Shown: positions 43,550-54,870, numbered from the stretch's first letter. The stretch is DNA of 64,000 nucleotides from Streptomyces spinosisporus (GCF_022698145.1 NZ_JALDAX010000002.1:124001-188000); one strand, 5' to 3'. The notes: generated by a model from the letters alone, not told the origin. Numbers and translations are program-made.

Positions 43550-46500
43550 GTGACGGCGTTCGGTGCGGTCGCACGGTTCGTCCTGCTCCGCGCCCGCGCG
43601 CACCGCCTGCTGCTGGCCGCCGCGCTGCTCACCGTCCTGCTGACCACGGCCGTCCTGGCCACCCTCACCGCCTACTCGGGCGCGATCGGCGACGCGGCCC
43701 TGCGCCACTCCCTGCGCGAGCCCCAGAACGCCGCCGACGCCGCCCTGATCGTCAAGGCGGACGTGCCGGCCGACGGGCGCGCAGCCGCCGACAGCGCCGT
43801 ACGGCAGGGGGCCCGGCGGACGTTCGGCGGGCTGCCGGTGACCGTGCGGACCCTGATGCGCTCGGGCCCCTACGCCCTGCCGCGCTCGCTGCAGCCGAAG
43901 GCCGAGCGGTCCGGGGAGCCGGATCTGACGTATGTCGCGGCGCTGGACCCCTCGCAGGTGCGGATCGTGGCGGGGCGGGCGCCCCGGGACGGCTCGGGCA
44001 TCGAGGCCGCGCTCCCCGAGACCGCCGCCCGGCGCCTGCATCTGGAGCCCGGCGCCCGTCTCACCCTCACCGACCGGCTCGACGGCCCGACCGTGCACGT
44101 CACGCTCACCGGTCTGTACCGGCCCGCCCGCGCGGACGCCCCCTACTGGAAGCTGGACGACCTCGGCGGCCGGGGCGTGCGAACGGTCGGCTTCACCACG
44201 TACGGCCCGCTGCTGACCGCCCCCGGTGTGCTGACCGGCGGCCGGGTGAGCGCCGGCCAGTCCGGGTGGCTGGCGTCGGCGGACTTCTCGTCCCTGTCGA
44301 CCGGGCGGATCGACGAGCTGCGCGAGGCGGCCCGGGCGGGCAGCGCGGCCCTGCGCAGACAGCCCGCGCTCAGCGGTACGACGGCCTCGACCACCTCCCT
44401 GCCGGACGTCCTAGGACGCGTCGAGCGCTCCCTGCTGGTCTCCCGCTCCACCCTGCTGATCGTCGCGTTGCAGCTCGCGCTGCTGGCGGGCTGTGCGCTG
44501 CTGCTGGTGGCGCGGCTGCTGAGCGCGGAACGCGCGGGCGAGGTCCGGCTGCTGCGGGCCCGCGGCGCCTCCCGCGCCCGGATCGCGGCGCTCGCCGCCC
44601 TGGAGGCACTCGCCCTGGCGGTCCCCGCGGTGATCTGCGCGCCCCTGCTCGCCGGACCGCTGACCCGGCTGCTGGCCGGACAGGGTGCGCTGGCCCGGAT
44701 CGGACTGCACCTGGACGTGCCGGCCGCCGGACGGCCCGGGGTGTGGCTGGTGGCGGCGTGCGTGGCACTGGGCTGCGCGCTCGCGGTGACCCTGCCCGCG
44801 CTCACCGCGGAGGGGTTCGGCCCGGTCCGGGCCCACGCGCTGCCGGGACCGGTGCGCGCGGGCGCGGACCTCGGCCTGCTGGCGGTGGCCGCCGTCGCGT
44901 ACTGGCAGCTGGGCCGGCAGACCTCCGGCGCCGTGACCGGCGACAGGTCCGGCACCCTCGGCATCGATCCGCTCCTGGTCGCGGCGCCCGCGCTCGCGCT
45001 GCTCGCCGGCACGGTGGTGACCCTGCGGCTGCTGCCGCTGGTGGCACGGCTGGCCGAGCGTCGGGCGGCAGGAGGGCGCGGGCTGACGGCGGCGCTGGCG
45101 GGCTGGCAGCTGAGCCGTCGCCCGATGCGGGGCGCCGGGCCGGTGCTGCTGCTGGTCCTCGCCGTCGCGCTCGGCATGCTGGCGATCGGGCAGGGCGCCT
45201 CCTGGGACCGCTCGCAGGACGACCAGGCGGACTTCGGCGCGGGTGCGCCGGTGCGCGTCCTGGCGGCGGGCGAGAACGACCTGGGGCGCACGGAGCAGTA
45301 CGCGGCCCTCGCCCATGTACGGGAGGCGGCCCCGGCCGTCCGTACCGAACTGCCGCTGTCGGGCAGCCGTACGGCGGCACTGCTGGCCCTGGACACCGCG
45401 CACGCCGCGGACACGATGCTGATGCGCCGGGACCTGTCGTCCGAGCCGGTGCGCCCACTGTTCTCGGCGCTGGGTCCGAGGACGGGGACGGCCGGGGCGA
45501 AGGTGCCCGCGCACACCGCCCGGCTGCGGCTGGCGGCGGCCCTGCACAGTTCGGCCGGCGCGGGGACGACGGCGGACGTGACGGTCACGCTGGTCGACGC
45601 GTACGGGACGCCGTACGACGTGCCGGCCGGCGAGCTGCCCTCCGACGGGCGGACGCACGCCCTGGACGTGCCGGTCTTCGGCGGGCGGCTGACGCTGACC
45701 GCCGTACAGCTGGTGATGCCGCAGCCGATCGGCAGTCCGGAGCAACACCGGCTGACGATCGGCTCGTTGACGGCGACCGGCGCGGACGGCACCGCGCGGA
45801 AGGTGCCGCTGCCTCGTTCCTGGAAGGCGTCCGTGGGCAGTGACGGGCAAGTCGCCTCGCCGGACGCGAAGACCGACCCGACGCCGCCCACCGTGAGCAC
45901 GTCGGGCCCGCCGGCGGTCGAGTACGGCACCGGGTACGTGCCGGTCAAGGAGACCTGGGTCAGCGCGTCGCTGACGGTGCGGCTGCGGGTCGCGCAGCCC
46001 GCGCCCGGCGAGGTCACGGCGGTGGCGAGCGACCGGTTCCTCGCCTCGGCGGGCGCGCACACCGGGCAACGCCTTGACGTGACGGTCGACGGGGAGAACG
46101 TCCCGGTGCGGATCGTGGACGCGGTGCGCGAACTGCCGACGACCGGAGCGGCGAACGGCGGCGGCCTGCTGGTCGACCTGCGGTCCGTGAACCAGGTCCT
46201 GCAGGCCCGTCACGGGACGAGCGTCACGCCCACGGAGTGGTGGCTGCGCACCGACCCCGGAGACACGGCGAGGGTCGCGGCGGTGCTGCGGGCCCTGCCC
46301 GATCTCGATCCGACGCAGGTCGTGGTGCGGGACGAGACCGCCGCGCAGCTGCGGGACGACCCGTTCGGCGCGGGCCCCGAGGCGGCCTTCACGGCGGCGG
46401 CCGGGGTGGCGGCGGCGCTGGCCGCCGTCGGGTTCGCGGTGAGCGCGGCGGGCTCCCTGCGGGAGCGGGGCGCCGAACTCGCGGTGCTGCGGGCCCTGGG

Positions 46501-46795
46501 CGCCCCGCGCCGAAGGCTGGCCCGCATGATCGCCGTCGAGCAGGGGGTCCTGGTGGCGCTGGCCCTGGTGGTGGGGGCGGCGCTGGGAACGGTGCTGACC
46601 CGGGCGGTGATCCCGCTGATCGTGCTGACCGCGCAGGCCACACGCCCGGTGCCGCGGGTGCTGGTCGAGCTGCCGGTGCCGCAGGTGGCCCTCCTGCTGG
46701 CGGCGGTGGCCCTGGCACCGCTGCTGGTGACGGCGGCCCTGGCACTGCGGCGAGGGGATCCCGCGGTGTCCCTGCGGGAGCAGGGGGGCGAGTGA
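43550..46795 (+). CDS. ABC exporter permease, FtsX-like
   Basis: A 1081-residue permease with a first span near the N-terminus (RLLLAAALLTVLLTTAVLATLTA), a large extracellular domain, a cluster of four spans (about 300-450), a second extracellular domain and a final FtsX-type set of three spans (AAFTAAAGVAAALAAVGFAV to the end). The C-terminal loop (ERGAELAVLRALGAPRRRLARMIAVEQG) is the FtsX signature. GTG 43550 with GGGGG is chosen; GTG 43544 is possible. It is the first of three coupled genes of a MacB-like exporter, probably for a lipid, peptide or surface component. The substrate is unknown. Confidence 0.88.
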   Translation: MTAFGAVARFVLLRARAHRLLLAAALLTVLLTTAVLATLTAYSGAIGDAALRHSLREPQNAADAALIVKADVPADGRAAADSAVRQGARRTFGGLPVTVRTLMRSGPYALPRSLQPKAERSGEPDLTYVAALDPSQVRIVAGRAPRDGSGIEAALPETAARRLHLEPGARLTLTDRLDGPTVHVTLTGLYRPARADAPYWKLDDLGGRGVRTVGFTTYGPLLTAPGVLTGGRVSAGQSGWLASADFSSLSTGRIDELREAARAGSAALRRQPALSGTTASTTSLPDVLGRVERSLLVSRSTLLIVALQLALLAGCALLLVARLLSAERAGEVRLLRARGASRARIAALAALEALALAVPAVICAPLLAGPLTRLLAGQGALARIGLHLDVPAAGRPGVWLVAACVALGCALAVTLPALTAEGFGPVRAHALPGPVRAGADLGLLAVAAVAYWQLGRQTSGAVTGDRSGTLGIDPLLVAAPALALLAGTVVTLRLLPLVARLAERRAAGGRGLTAALAGWQLSRRPMRGAGPVLLLVLAVALGMLAIGQGASWDRSQDDQADFGAGAPVRVLAAGENDLGRTEQYAALAHVREAAPAVRTELPLSGSRTAALLALDTAHAADTMLMRRDLSSEPVRPLFSALGPRTGTAGAKVPAHTARLRLAAALHSSAGAGTTADVTVTLVDAYGTPYDVPAGELPSDGRTHALDVPVFGGRLTLTAVQLVMPQPIGSPEQHRLTIGSLTATGADGTARKVPLPRSWKASVGSDGQVASPDAKTDPTPPTVSTSGPPAVEYGTGYVPVKETWVSASLTVRLRVAQPAPGEVTAVASDRFLASAGAHTGQRLDVTVDGENVPVRIVDAVRELPTTGAANGGGLLVDLRSVNQVLQARHGTSVTPTEWWLRTDPGDTARVAAVLRALPDLDPTQVVVRDETAAQLRDDPFGAGPEAAFTAAAGVAAALAAVGFAVSAAGSLRERGAELAVLRALGAPRRRLARMIAVEQGVLVALALVVGAALGTVLTRAVIPLIVLTAQATRPVPRVLVELPVPQVALLLAAVALAPLLVTAALALRRGDPAVSLREQGGE

Positions 46796-49503
46796 TGAAC
46801 CCGGTACCGGCTCCGTGGACCCGTACCCGGCTGCGTGCCGCCCCCGCCGCCGCCTGTGCGCTGGCGCTGCTCGTGGCGCTGACCGCGTGTCTCGCCGCCG
46901 CGTTCCCGCGGGCCGTCGACCGGTACGAGGACGCCGGGCTGCGCCGGGCCGTGGAGCACGCCCGGCCCGTGAGCACGACCCTGGAGGTGTCCGCCGAGCA
47001 GCCGGGCCCCCCGAGGCCACGGGAGCGGCGCGAGGAGCTGCTGCGCCCCGCCACGCTCGGCGAGCAGTACACGCAGGTCCTCGCGGCCGTCCCGGGCCCG
47101 CTCGTCGTCGACCGCGGACAGTCGACGTACGGCGTGCACACCATGAAGCCCCTGGAGGCGCCGGAGTCCTGGCTGCCGCGGCCGAGCGGGCTGCCGCCGC
47201 AGTTCACCGTGGCCGCGCAGCACGGTCTGGACGGTCATGCGACGGTGCGTTCGGGGCGCCTGCCCCGCGCCGACGGACAGGTCACCGCCGCGACGGCTCA
47301 GGTGGAGGCCGCCGTCACCGCGCGGACCGCCGAGAGCCTGCACATCAAGGTGGGTTCGGTCGTCCATCTGCCCGGCGCGGACCGTCCCCCGCTCGCCGTA
47401 CGGGTCACCGGCATCGTCACCCCACACGACCCGGAAGGCGCCTGGTGGGCCACCGCGCCCCTGCTCGCCGACCCGAGCCTGGTCGTCGCCCCGGGCCCCG
47501 AGCGCGACAAGTACTGGCGCGCCACCCTTCTGCTCGCCCCGGACGCGGCCCCCGCGCTGCTGGGGACCGCCGGAAACGCTTCGCGCTACTGGCAGTTGGC
47601 GCCGTCCCACGCCGGGCTCCGCGGCCACGACGTGGACCGCCTGAAGTCCGCCGTCGCCTCCGTGGAGGCCGGTCCGGCGCTGCGGCGGATCCGTGAGCAG
47701 ACGGACCTGTCCACGACGGTGAGCACCGACCTCGACAGCGTGCTGAGCGAGTACGAGCAACTCCGCGGCGGTGTCCGGCCGCTGGTCGCCGTCGCCGCCT
47801 TCGGCACGGGCACGGTGGCCGCCGTGGTCCTGCTGATGGCGGGCGGCCTCGCCGCCGACCGTCGCCGCGCCGAACTCGCCCTGCTGCGCGCCCGCGGCGC
47901 CTCGCTGCGCGGCCTGGCCGGCCGGCTGTTCGCCGAGACGGCGGTGGTGGCACTGCCCGCGGGCGCGGTGGGTCTCGGCCTCGCGCTGCTCGCACTCCCC
48001 AGCGGCCGGGCGGCCGCCGCGATCACCGCGGCGGCGACGGCCACGGCACTCGCCTGCGCGGCCCTGCCCCTGCGGGCGGCGGCCGTCCACCGCACCGTAC
48101 GGATCCACGGGGGCCGCGGGGACGTCACCTCCGTACGGCCGTCCCGACGCCGTTCGGTCGCGGAGCTCACCCTCGTCGTCGTGGCCCTCGGCGCGGTCGA
48201 GACACTGCGCAGACGAGGCGCGTCGAACGATCAACTGACCTCGCTGGCCCCGGTGTTGGTGGGGGTGGCCGCGGCTCTGCTGCTCGTCCGCGTGTACCCG
48301 CTCCCGCTGCGCGGACTGGCCCGTCCGGCGGCCCGGCTGCGCGGCGCGGTGGGCCATCTGTCGCTGGCCCGCGCGGGCCGCACCTCCGCCTCCGCGGTGC
48401 TGCCGCTGCTGGCCCTGCTGACCGCCCTCACCACGGCGGCCTTCGGCGGCTCGGTGCTGGCGGGGGTACGGGAGGCCCGCGATCAGGCCGCCCTCCTCGC
48501 GGTCGGCGCCGACGCGCGCATCGAGCAGTCGTCGCCGATGGCGTCGGACCTGCCGGAGCGGATCCGCCGGTCGCCGGGTGTGCGGGCGCTGGCAGAGGTG
48601 AGCATCAGCTACCAGGCCATGCCGACCGACCTCACCCGGACGGTGCCGCTGGCGGGCGTGAACCCCGCGCAGTACGCGCAGTTGACCGCCCGGACGGGCA
48701 TCGGCGCCTTCGACGAGAAGGCCCTGACCGGACGCGGCCACGGCGACGCCCTCCCGGCGCTGGCCTCCCCCGCGACCGCCAAGGCCTACGGCACCCGGCC
48801 GTTCCCGGTGCGCCTGGAGGACGGCACCTCGATCACCGTCCGCATCGTCGTGGTCCGGGACCGCACCCCGGCCGTCGCCGGCGACAACTTCCTGGTCGTC
48901 GACCGCGCCGCCCTGAAGGGCCCCGCCGCCCGCCCCACGGCCCTGCTCGTGACGGGCGCCCACGTCGACGGCCCCGCCCTGCGCCGTGCCGCACCCGCGT
49001 CCGCGAACGTACAACTGCGCTCCGAGGAACGGGCGAGCTACGCCGACTCCCCCCTGCAGACCGGCGCCGAACGCGTCTATACGGCAGCGGTCGCCGCCGG
49101 CGTGGGCTACGCCGTCCTCGCGCTGCTCCTCTCCCTCCTGCGCACCATCCCCGAGCGCACGGCCCTGCTGGCCCGGCTGCGCACCATGGGCCTCACCCGC
49201 GCCCAGGGCCGCCGGCTGCTGGTCCTGGAGTCCCTCCCCCAGGCGGCCCTCGCGGCGGCCGGCGGCGCGCTCACGGGCTGGGCGACCATCCACCTGCTGT
49301 CCCCGGGAATCGACCTGACCACGATCGCCCTGGCCTCACGCCAGGGCCCCACACACAACACCGCCCTGCACACCGACACCCTGTCCCTGGCGGTACCGGC
49401 AGCCGCGATCGTGCTGGTGACCGTGGGAGTAGCGGGGATACAGGCCTGGTGGACGGGCCGCCGGGGCGCCGTCGCGGAGCTCAGGGCGGGGGATGCACGA
49501 TGA
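46795..49503 (+). CDS. ABC exporter permease, FtsX-like (second subunit)
   Basis: A 902-residue permease with the same layout as its neighbour: N-terminal span (ACALALLVALTACLAAAF), extracellular domain of about 280 residues, spans near 330-420 and 490-540, and a C-terminal cluster. The FtsX-like loops are RRRAELALLRARGASLRGLAGRLFAE and RTALLARLRTMGLTRAQGRRLL. The ATG at 46795 overlaps the previous stop (TGATG). It ends in GDAR and overlaps a tiny ORF by ATGA. Confidence 0.9.
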   Translation: MNPVPAPWTRTRLRAAPAAACALALLVALTACLAAAFPRAVDRYEDAGLRRAVEHARPVSTTLEVSAEQPGPPRPRERREELLRPATLGEQYTQVLAAVPGPLVVDRGQSTYGVHTMKPLEAPESWLPRPSGLPPQFTVAAQHGLDGHATVRSGRLPRADGQVTAATAQVEAAVTARTAESLHIKVGSVVHLPGADRPPLAVRVTGIVTPHDPEGAWWATAPLLADPSLVVAPGPERDKYWRATLLLAPDAAPALLGTAGNASRYWQLAPSHAGLRGHDVDRLKSAVASVEAGPALRRIREQTDLSTTVSTDLDSVLSEYEQLRGGVRPLVAVAAFGTGTVAAVVLLMAGGLAADRRRAELALLRARGASLRGLAGRLFAETAVVALPAGAVGLGLALLALPSGRAAAAITAAATATALACAALPLRAAAVHRTVRIHGGRGDVTSVRPSRRRSVAELTLVVVALGAVETLRRRGASNDQLTSLAPVLVGVAAALLLVRVYPLPLRGLARPAARLRGAVGHLSLARAGRTSASAVLPLLALLTALTTAAFGGSVLAGVREARDQAALLAVGADARIEQSSPMASDLPERIRRSPGVRALAEVSISYQAMPTDLTRTVPLAGVNPAQYAQLTARTGIGAFDEKALTGRGHGDALPALASPATAKAYGTRPFPVRLEDGTSITVRIVVVRDRTPAVAGDNFLVVDRAALKGPAARPTALLVTGAHVDGPALRRAAPASANVQLRSEERASYADSPLQTGAERVYTAAVAAGVGYAVLALLLSLLRTIPERTALLARLRTMGLTRAQGRRLLVLESLPQAALAAAGGALTGWATIHLLSPGIDLTTIALASRQGPTHNTALHTDTLSLAVPAAAIVLVTVGVAGIQAWWTGRRGAVAELRAGDAR

Positions 49504-49616
49504 CCGCTTCGACGACTCTCACGGCCCACTGCAGGCGGGCCGAACCCACGGGCAGCGGCACCCGCACCCGTCGACGACTCCCCATGCCGGAGACCCCCGC
49601 AGGAGGACCCCGATGA
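49500..49616 (+). CDS. 38-residue ORF bridging permease and ATPase genes
   Basis: ATG 49500 to TGA 49614-49616 encodes 38 residues (MTASTTLTAHCRRAEPTGSG...), arginine- and proline-rich with one Cys. It overlaps the permease stop by ATGA (49500-49503) and the ATPase start by ATGA (49613-49616), so it links the two by translational coupling. GGGCGGGGG lies upstream. It could be a real small protein or just a coupling leader; I favour the latter slightly. The sequence is not recognised. Confidence 0.5.
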   Translation: MTASTTLTAHCRRAEPTGSGTRTRRRLPMPETPAGGPR

Positions 49617-50569
49617 CCACCACGAACCCCACGCTCTCCGACCTGGCCGCCCGTGCGAACGCCGCTCGCAACCGCCCGACCTACGGTCACGACGCCCTGA
49701 TCACCTGCGACCGTCTGGTTCGTATCTTCACCACGGACGGCATCGAGGTGCAGGCCCTGCAAGGCCTCGACCTCCTGGTCCGCGAGGGCGAACTCATGGC
49801 GCTCGTGGGCGCGTCGGGCAGCGGCAAGTCCACGTTGATGAACATCCTGGCGGGCCTGGACACCCCCACCGCCGGTGCCGCCCGCGTGGCAGGCCGCGAC
49901 CTGCTGACCATGACCGCCAAGGACCGTCTCGCCTACCGCCGCTCCACCGTCGGCTTCGTCTGGCAGCAGACCTCCCGCAATCTCCTGCCGTATCTCACCG
50001 CGGCCCAGAACATCGCCCTCCCGATGCAGCTGACCGGGCGGGGCAGGCGCAGGCGGCAGTCCGAACGCGCCCTGGAACTCCTGGAGTTGCTGGAGGTGGC
50101 CGACTGCCGGGACCGCCGCCCGCACCAGATGTCCGGCGGCCAGCAACAGCGCGTCGCCATCGCCGTGGCCCTCGCCAACGACCCCGCGGTCCTGCTGGCC
50201 GACGAGCCCACCGGCGAACTCGACTCCCACACCGCCGAACAGGTCTTCGCCGCCTTCCGCACCGCGAACGAGCAGCTCGGCACCACGGTCGTCATCGTGA
50301 CCCACGACCAGGCGGTGGCCGGCGAGGTCCGCCGCACGGTCGCCATCCGCGACGGCCGCACCTCGACGGAGGTCCTGCGCCGCAGCGAGGTCGACGAGGC
50401 GACCGGCCACGAGACGGTCGTCGCCCGCGAGTACGCCATGCTCGACCGCGCGGGCCGCCTCCAGCTCCCCGCCGAGTACACCGAGGCCCTGGGCATGCGC
50501 GACCGCGTGGCCCTGGAACTGGAGCCGGATCACATCGCCGTCTGGCCGGACGACAGTGAACAGGACTGA
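49613..50569 (+). CDS. ABC exporter ATPase with AbrB-like C-terminal tail
   Basis: A 318-residue MacB/LolD-type ATPase. Walker A is GASGSGKST, the signature MSGGQQQRVAIA, Walker B VLLADEPTGELDS and the switch His in VIVTHDQ. RBS AGGAGG lies six bases before ATG 49613. The last 45 residues after the ATPase core (AMLDRAGRLQLPAEYTEALGMRDRVALELEPDHIAVWPD) look like an AbrB/MraZ-type beta-hairpin module, which is unusual for an ABC protein and may help it dimerise or bind DNA or a partner. It powers the two permeases encoded just upstream. Confidence 0.92.
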   Translation: MTTTNPTLSDLAARANAARNRPTYGHDALITCDRLVRIFTTDGIEVQALQGLDLLVREGELMALVGASGSGKSTLMNILAGLDTPTAGAARVAGRDLLTMTAKDRLAYRRSTVGFVWQQTSRNLLPYLTAAQNIALPMQLTGRGRRRRQSERALELLELLEVADCRDRRPHQMSGGQQQRVAIAVALANDPAVLLADEPTGELDSHTAEQVFAAFRTANEQLGTTVVIVTHDQAVAGEVRRTVAIRDGRTSTEVLRRSEVDEATGHETVVAREYAMLDRAGRLQLPAEYTEALGMRDRVALELEPDHIAVWPDDSEQD

Positions 50570-50597
50570 AGGATCGGCGAGTTGACGGAGGTGCGGC

Positions 50598-51266
50598 TCA
50601 GCGCACGCTGACGTCCAGCGCCCCGAGCCCGGACCGCCGTACGGCGACGGAGCCGTAGGGCGTACGCAGCCGCAGCCAGGCCCCCGACGAGAACAGGGCC
50701 ACCGGCGCCTCCGATCGCAGAAAACCCAGCGACTGCGCCGCATGCGCGACCCGCACCGGAAGACTCGTGTCCCCCACGGTCCGGGACCAGATCTCCCGCC
50801 CGATACGGTCGAGTTCGGCGCGGGTACGGTCCTCGGGCGCCAACTCCTGTGTACGGGACCGGAATTCGGCGACCGCCGCACCGATCATCGCCCGCAGCGC
50901 GTCCGGCGCGGGCAGCCCGGGCTCGGCGCGCCAGCCGCCGCGCGGCGGAAGCACCCCCGCCCACGGCGGCCCGGTCACCGCCTGTGGCACGGCGGCCGTG
51001 GCGGCCGACTCGTCGACGGACTCCAGGAGTTCACCCGCGGAGACGGTCACGTCCAGCGTGACCTCAAGACCTTTCTCGTACGGCTTCGCCAGCCGCACCG
51101 CGCGGATCGCCAGCACCTCGAAGGACGGCGGCCGTCCGAAGACGGCGAGCGCGGTCCCGGCGGCCTGGAGCCGTACCGCGGCCGAGCGGTCGTAGTGGAT
51201 CAGCCGGGAGAGGAAGGCCGCGAGATCCGCCGCCTCCCCCTCGTCGGCGAGGTGGAGCACCGTCAT
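50598..51266 (-). CDS. Conserved protein of unknown function downstream of thioesterase
   Basis: A 222-residue soluble protein that I do not recognise. The first 30 residues (MTVLHLADEGEAADLAAFLSRLIHYDRSAAVRLQ) look helical, and the rest mixes strands and helices. No signal peptide or membrane span. It starts at 51266, overlapping the thioesterase stop by ATGA, so it is expressed with the thioesterase and probably with ettA. It may act in the same process, but nothing in the sequence shows how. Confidence 0.82.
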   Translation of the reverse strand: MTVLHLADEGEAADLAAFLSRLIHYDRSAAVRLQAAGTALAVFGRPPSFEVLAIRAVRLAKPYEKGLEVTLDVTVSAGELLESVDESAATAAVPQAVTGPPWAGVLPPRGGWRAEPGLPAPDALRAMIGAAVAEFRSRTQELAPEDRTRAELDRIGREIWSRTVGDTSLPVRVAHAAQSLGFLRSEAPVALFSSGAWLRLRTPYGSVAVRRSGLGALDVSVR

Positions 51267-51676
51267 GCGGCGACGGCCTCCGCCTTGTCGTCGTCCCGGT
51301 ACTCCTCGAGGAAGTCCCGCTCCTCCGCGGTGATCCTTCGCGGGCGCTGGGCCTCGAAGTCGAACGGCACTATCACCGTCGACGCCCGGACGTAGACCTG
51401 GTCGCCGTCCTTCACCTCGTAAGCGATGGTGAAGGACGCCGCCCTGATCTGGGTGACCCACAGCTCGATGTCCACCGGCGCGTGCCGGTGGACGAGCTGC
51501 CGCTTGTAGTCGATCTCGTGGCGCGCCACCACCGACCCCTGCTGGAAGTCCTTGTCCGGGCGGAACAGGAAGTCGATACGGGCTTCCTCCAGGTAGCGGA
51601 GGAAGACCACGTTGTTGACGTGGCCGTACGCGTCCATGTCCGCCCAGCGCAGCGGGCAGCGGTAGATGTGGCGCAA
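51263..51676 (-). CDS. Acyl-CoA thioesterase (hotdog fold)
   Basis: A 137-residue 4-hydroxybenzoyl-CoA thioesterase-type protein. The family pattern LRWADMDAYGHVNNVVFLRYLEEAR holds the catalytic Asp at about residue 15. It should cut acyl-CoA thioesters. ATG 51676 lies six bases after the ettA stop, so both are probably in one operon. It is followed by the unknown 222-residue protein with a four-base overlap. Confidence 0.9.
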   Translation of the reverse strand: MRHIYRCPLRWADMDAYGHVNNVVFLRYLEEARIDFLFRPDKDFQQGSVVARHEIDYKRQLVHRHAPVDIELWVTQIRAASFTIAYEVKDGDQVYVRASTVIVPFDFEAQRPRRITAEERDFLEEYRDDDKAEAVAA

Positions 51677-51682
51677 GACCGA

Positions 51683-53347
<1,665 letters not shown>

Positions 53348-53548
53348 GAGAAACCGTCCGGCAGCTTGAAATCTGGCAGTGGGCAGATACATCCCATCTT
53401 GCCTGACGGCCACCCCACGATGGAAACCCGTATCGAAGCAGGGCGCTGAGCTGGGGCTTTCGCCGCTGCCCGCGGCAGCCTGGTGGTGTCACGCCCAGGA
53501 TGAACAGGTACTGCCCACGGTGGGGCCGTGGCCAGCAGGATCGGTGTC

Positions 53549-54538
53549 ATGGACAGCAGCAGCGCACAGATGAAGGCCGTGACCATCCCCGCATTCGGCG
53601 AGGCCGATGTGCTTTGCACCGTCACGCTTGCGGTCCCCGAGCCGGGGTCGGGCCAGGTCGCCGTCGACGTGGCTCACGCCGGTGCCAACTTCGCCGAGGT
53701 CCTCTACCGGCGCGGCGTGGTCGACGTACCGCTGCCGTTCGTGCCCGGCATCGAGGTCGCGGGGCGCATCCGGGCCGTCGGCGAAGGCGTCGAGGGCCTG
53801 GTCGTCGGGCAGCCGGTGGCGGCGCTCACCATCGTTGACAGCGGTGGCTACGCCGAGGTCGTGGTCACCTCCGCGGACCTGGTGTCACCGCTGGACGGCC
53901 TCGGCATCGGAACGGACATCGCCGCGGCGCTGCCGTCCAACAGCACCACCGCCTTCCTCGTGCTCGACCGGGTGGCCCGGATGCAGCCCGGCGAGCGTGT
54001 GCTGGTCCATGCCGCGGCGGGCGGCGTGGGCAGCCAGCTGGGGCAGGTCGCCCGTCTGCTGGGCGCCGGCCGCGTGGTCGGCACCGTCGGCAGCGAGGCC
54101 AAGATCGAGACCGCCCTCGGCTTCGGCTACGACGAGGTGATCCTGCGGGACCGGACCTCCGACTTCGACGCCGGCGCCTTCGACATCGTGGTCGACATGG
54201 TCGGCGGTCCCGCCCGCCGCGCCGGCCTGGACCTGCTCGCCCCGATGGGACGCCTGGTCGTCATGGGCAACGCCTCGGGCGCCGAGGACGTCGGCATCCC
54301 GGCCAACGCCCTGTGGTTCACCAACAAGACCGTCTCCGGCTTCAACCTGGCCGCCTTCTCCGCCGCCTTCCCCCAGGCCACGGGCCACGCCCTGCGCCGC
54401 GCCGTGACGGCCACCGCAAAGGGAGACCTCCGCGTCCAGATCGAAACCCTCCCCCTCAACCAGGCCGCCGAGGCCCACCGCCGCATCGAATCGGGCACGA
54501 CGACGGGCAAGCTGGTACTGGAGGTCGGAGGGCGGTGA
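53549..54538 (+). CDS. Zinc-independent quinone oxidoreductase (MDR family)
   Basis: A 329-residue NADPH-dependent alcohol/quinone oxidoreductase of the medium-chain family. The GroES-like N-terminal domain includes VPGIEVAGRIRAVGEGVEGLVVG. The cofactor motif AAAGGVGSQLGQVARLLG is at about residues 145-160. Zinc-binding cysteines are absent, as in quinone reductases. ATG 53549 has an AGCAGGA upstream; ATG 53570 is an alternative. It is divergent from ettA and followed by a minisatellite. Confidence 0.88.
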   Translation: MDSSSAQMKAVTIPAFGEADVLCTVTLAVPEPGSGQVAVDVAHAGANFAEVLYRRGVVDVPLPFVPGIEVAGRIRAVGEGVEGLVVGQPVAALTIVDSGGYAEVVVTSADLVSPLDGLGIGTDIAAALPSNSTTAFLVLDRVARMQPGERVLVHAAAGGVGSQLGQVARLLGAGRVVGTVGSEAKIETALGFGYDEVILRDRTSDFDAGAFDIVVDMVGGPARRAGLDLLAPMGRLVVMGNASGAEDVGIPANALWFTNKTVSGFNLAAFSAAFPQATGHALRRAVTATAKGDLRVQIETLPLNQAAEAHRRIESGTTTGKLVLEVGGR

Positions 54539-54552
54539 TCAGCTTGCCTGGG

Positions 54553-54830
54553 TGCGGGGGAGCGAGACTTGCCTGGGTGCGGAAGGTGCGAGGCCTGGCT
54601 GGGTGTGGGGGCACGAGACCTGGCTGGGTGCGGGGGCGCGAGACCTGGCTGGGGGCCGGGGCACGAGACCTGGCTGGGGGCCGAGGCACGAGACCTGCCT
54701 GAGTGCCGGGGCACGAAACCTGGCTGGGTGCCGAGGCGCGAGACCTGGCTGAGTGCGGGGCACAAGATTTGGCTGGGTGCGGCGGCACGAGACCTGCCCA
54801 GGTGCCGGGGCGCAAGACCTGCCTGAGCGA
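54553..54830. repeat. Minisatellite, about 11 imperfect copies of a 25-bp unit
   Basis: Between the oxidoreductase stop and the next gene lies a run of about 11 copies of a 25-base unit with core CGAGACCTGGCTGGGTGC. Copies differ by a few substitutions and a one-base shift. There are no spacers, so it is not a CRISPR array. Long frames on both strands are open by chance and I do not call a gene. Confidence 0.82.
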
Positions 54831-54870
54831 GTGGCCGGCCCCTGTCTGAGCGAGGGCCTGCCCCTGTCCA

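Noticed and set aside
44411..47020. 869-codon minus-strand frame
   Set aside because: It is antisense to the ABC permease genes, with no motif.
54553..54830. Possible CRISPR array
   Set aside because: The 25-base units touch one another without unique spacers, and no cas genes are near.
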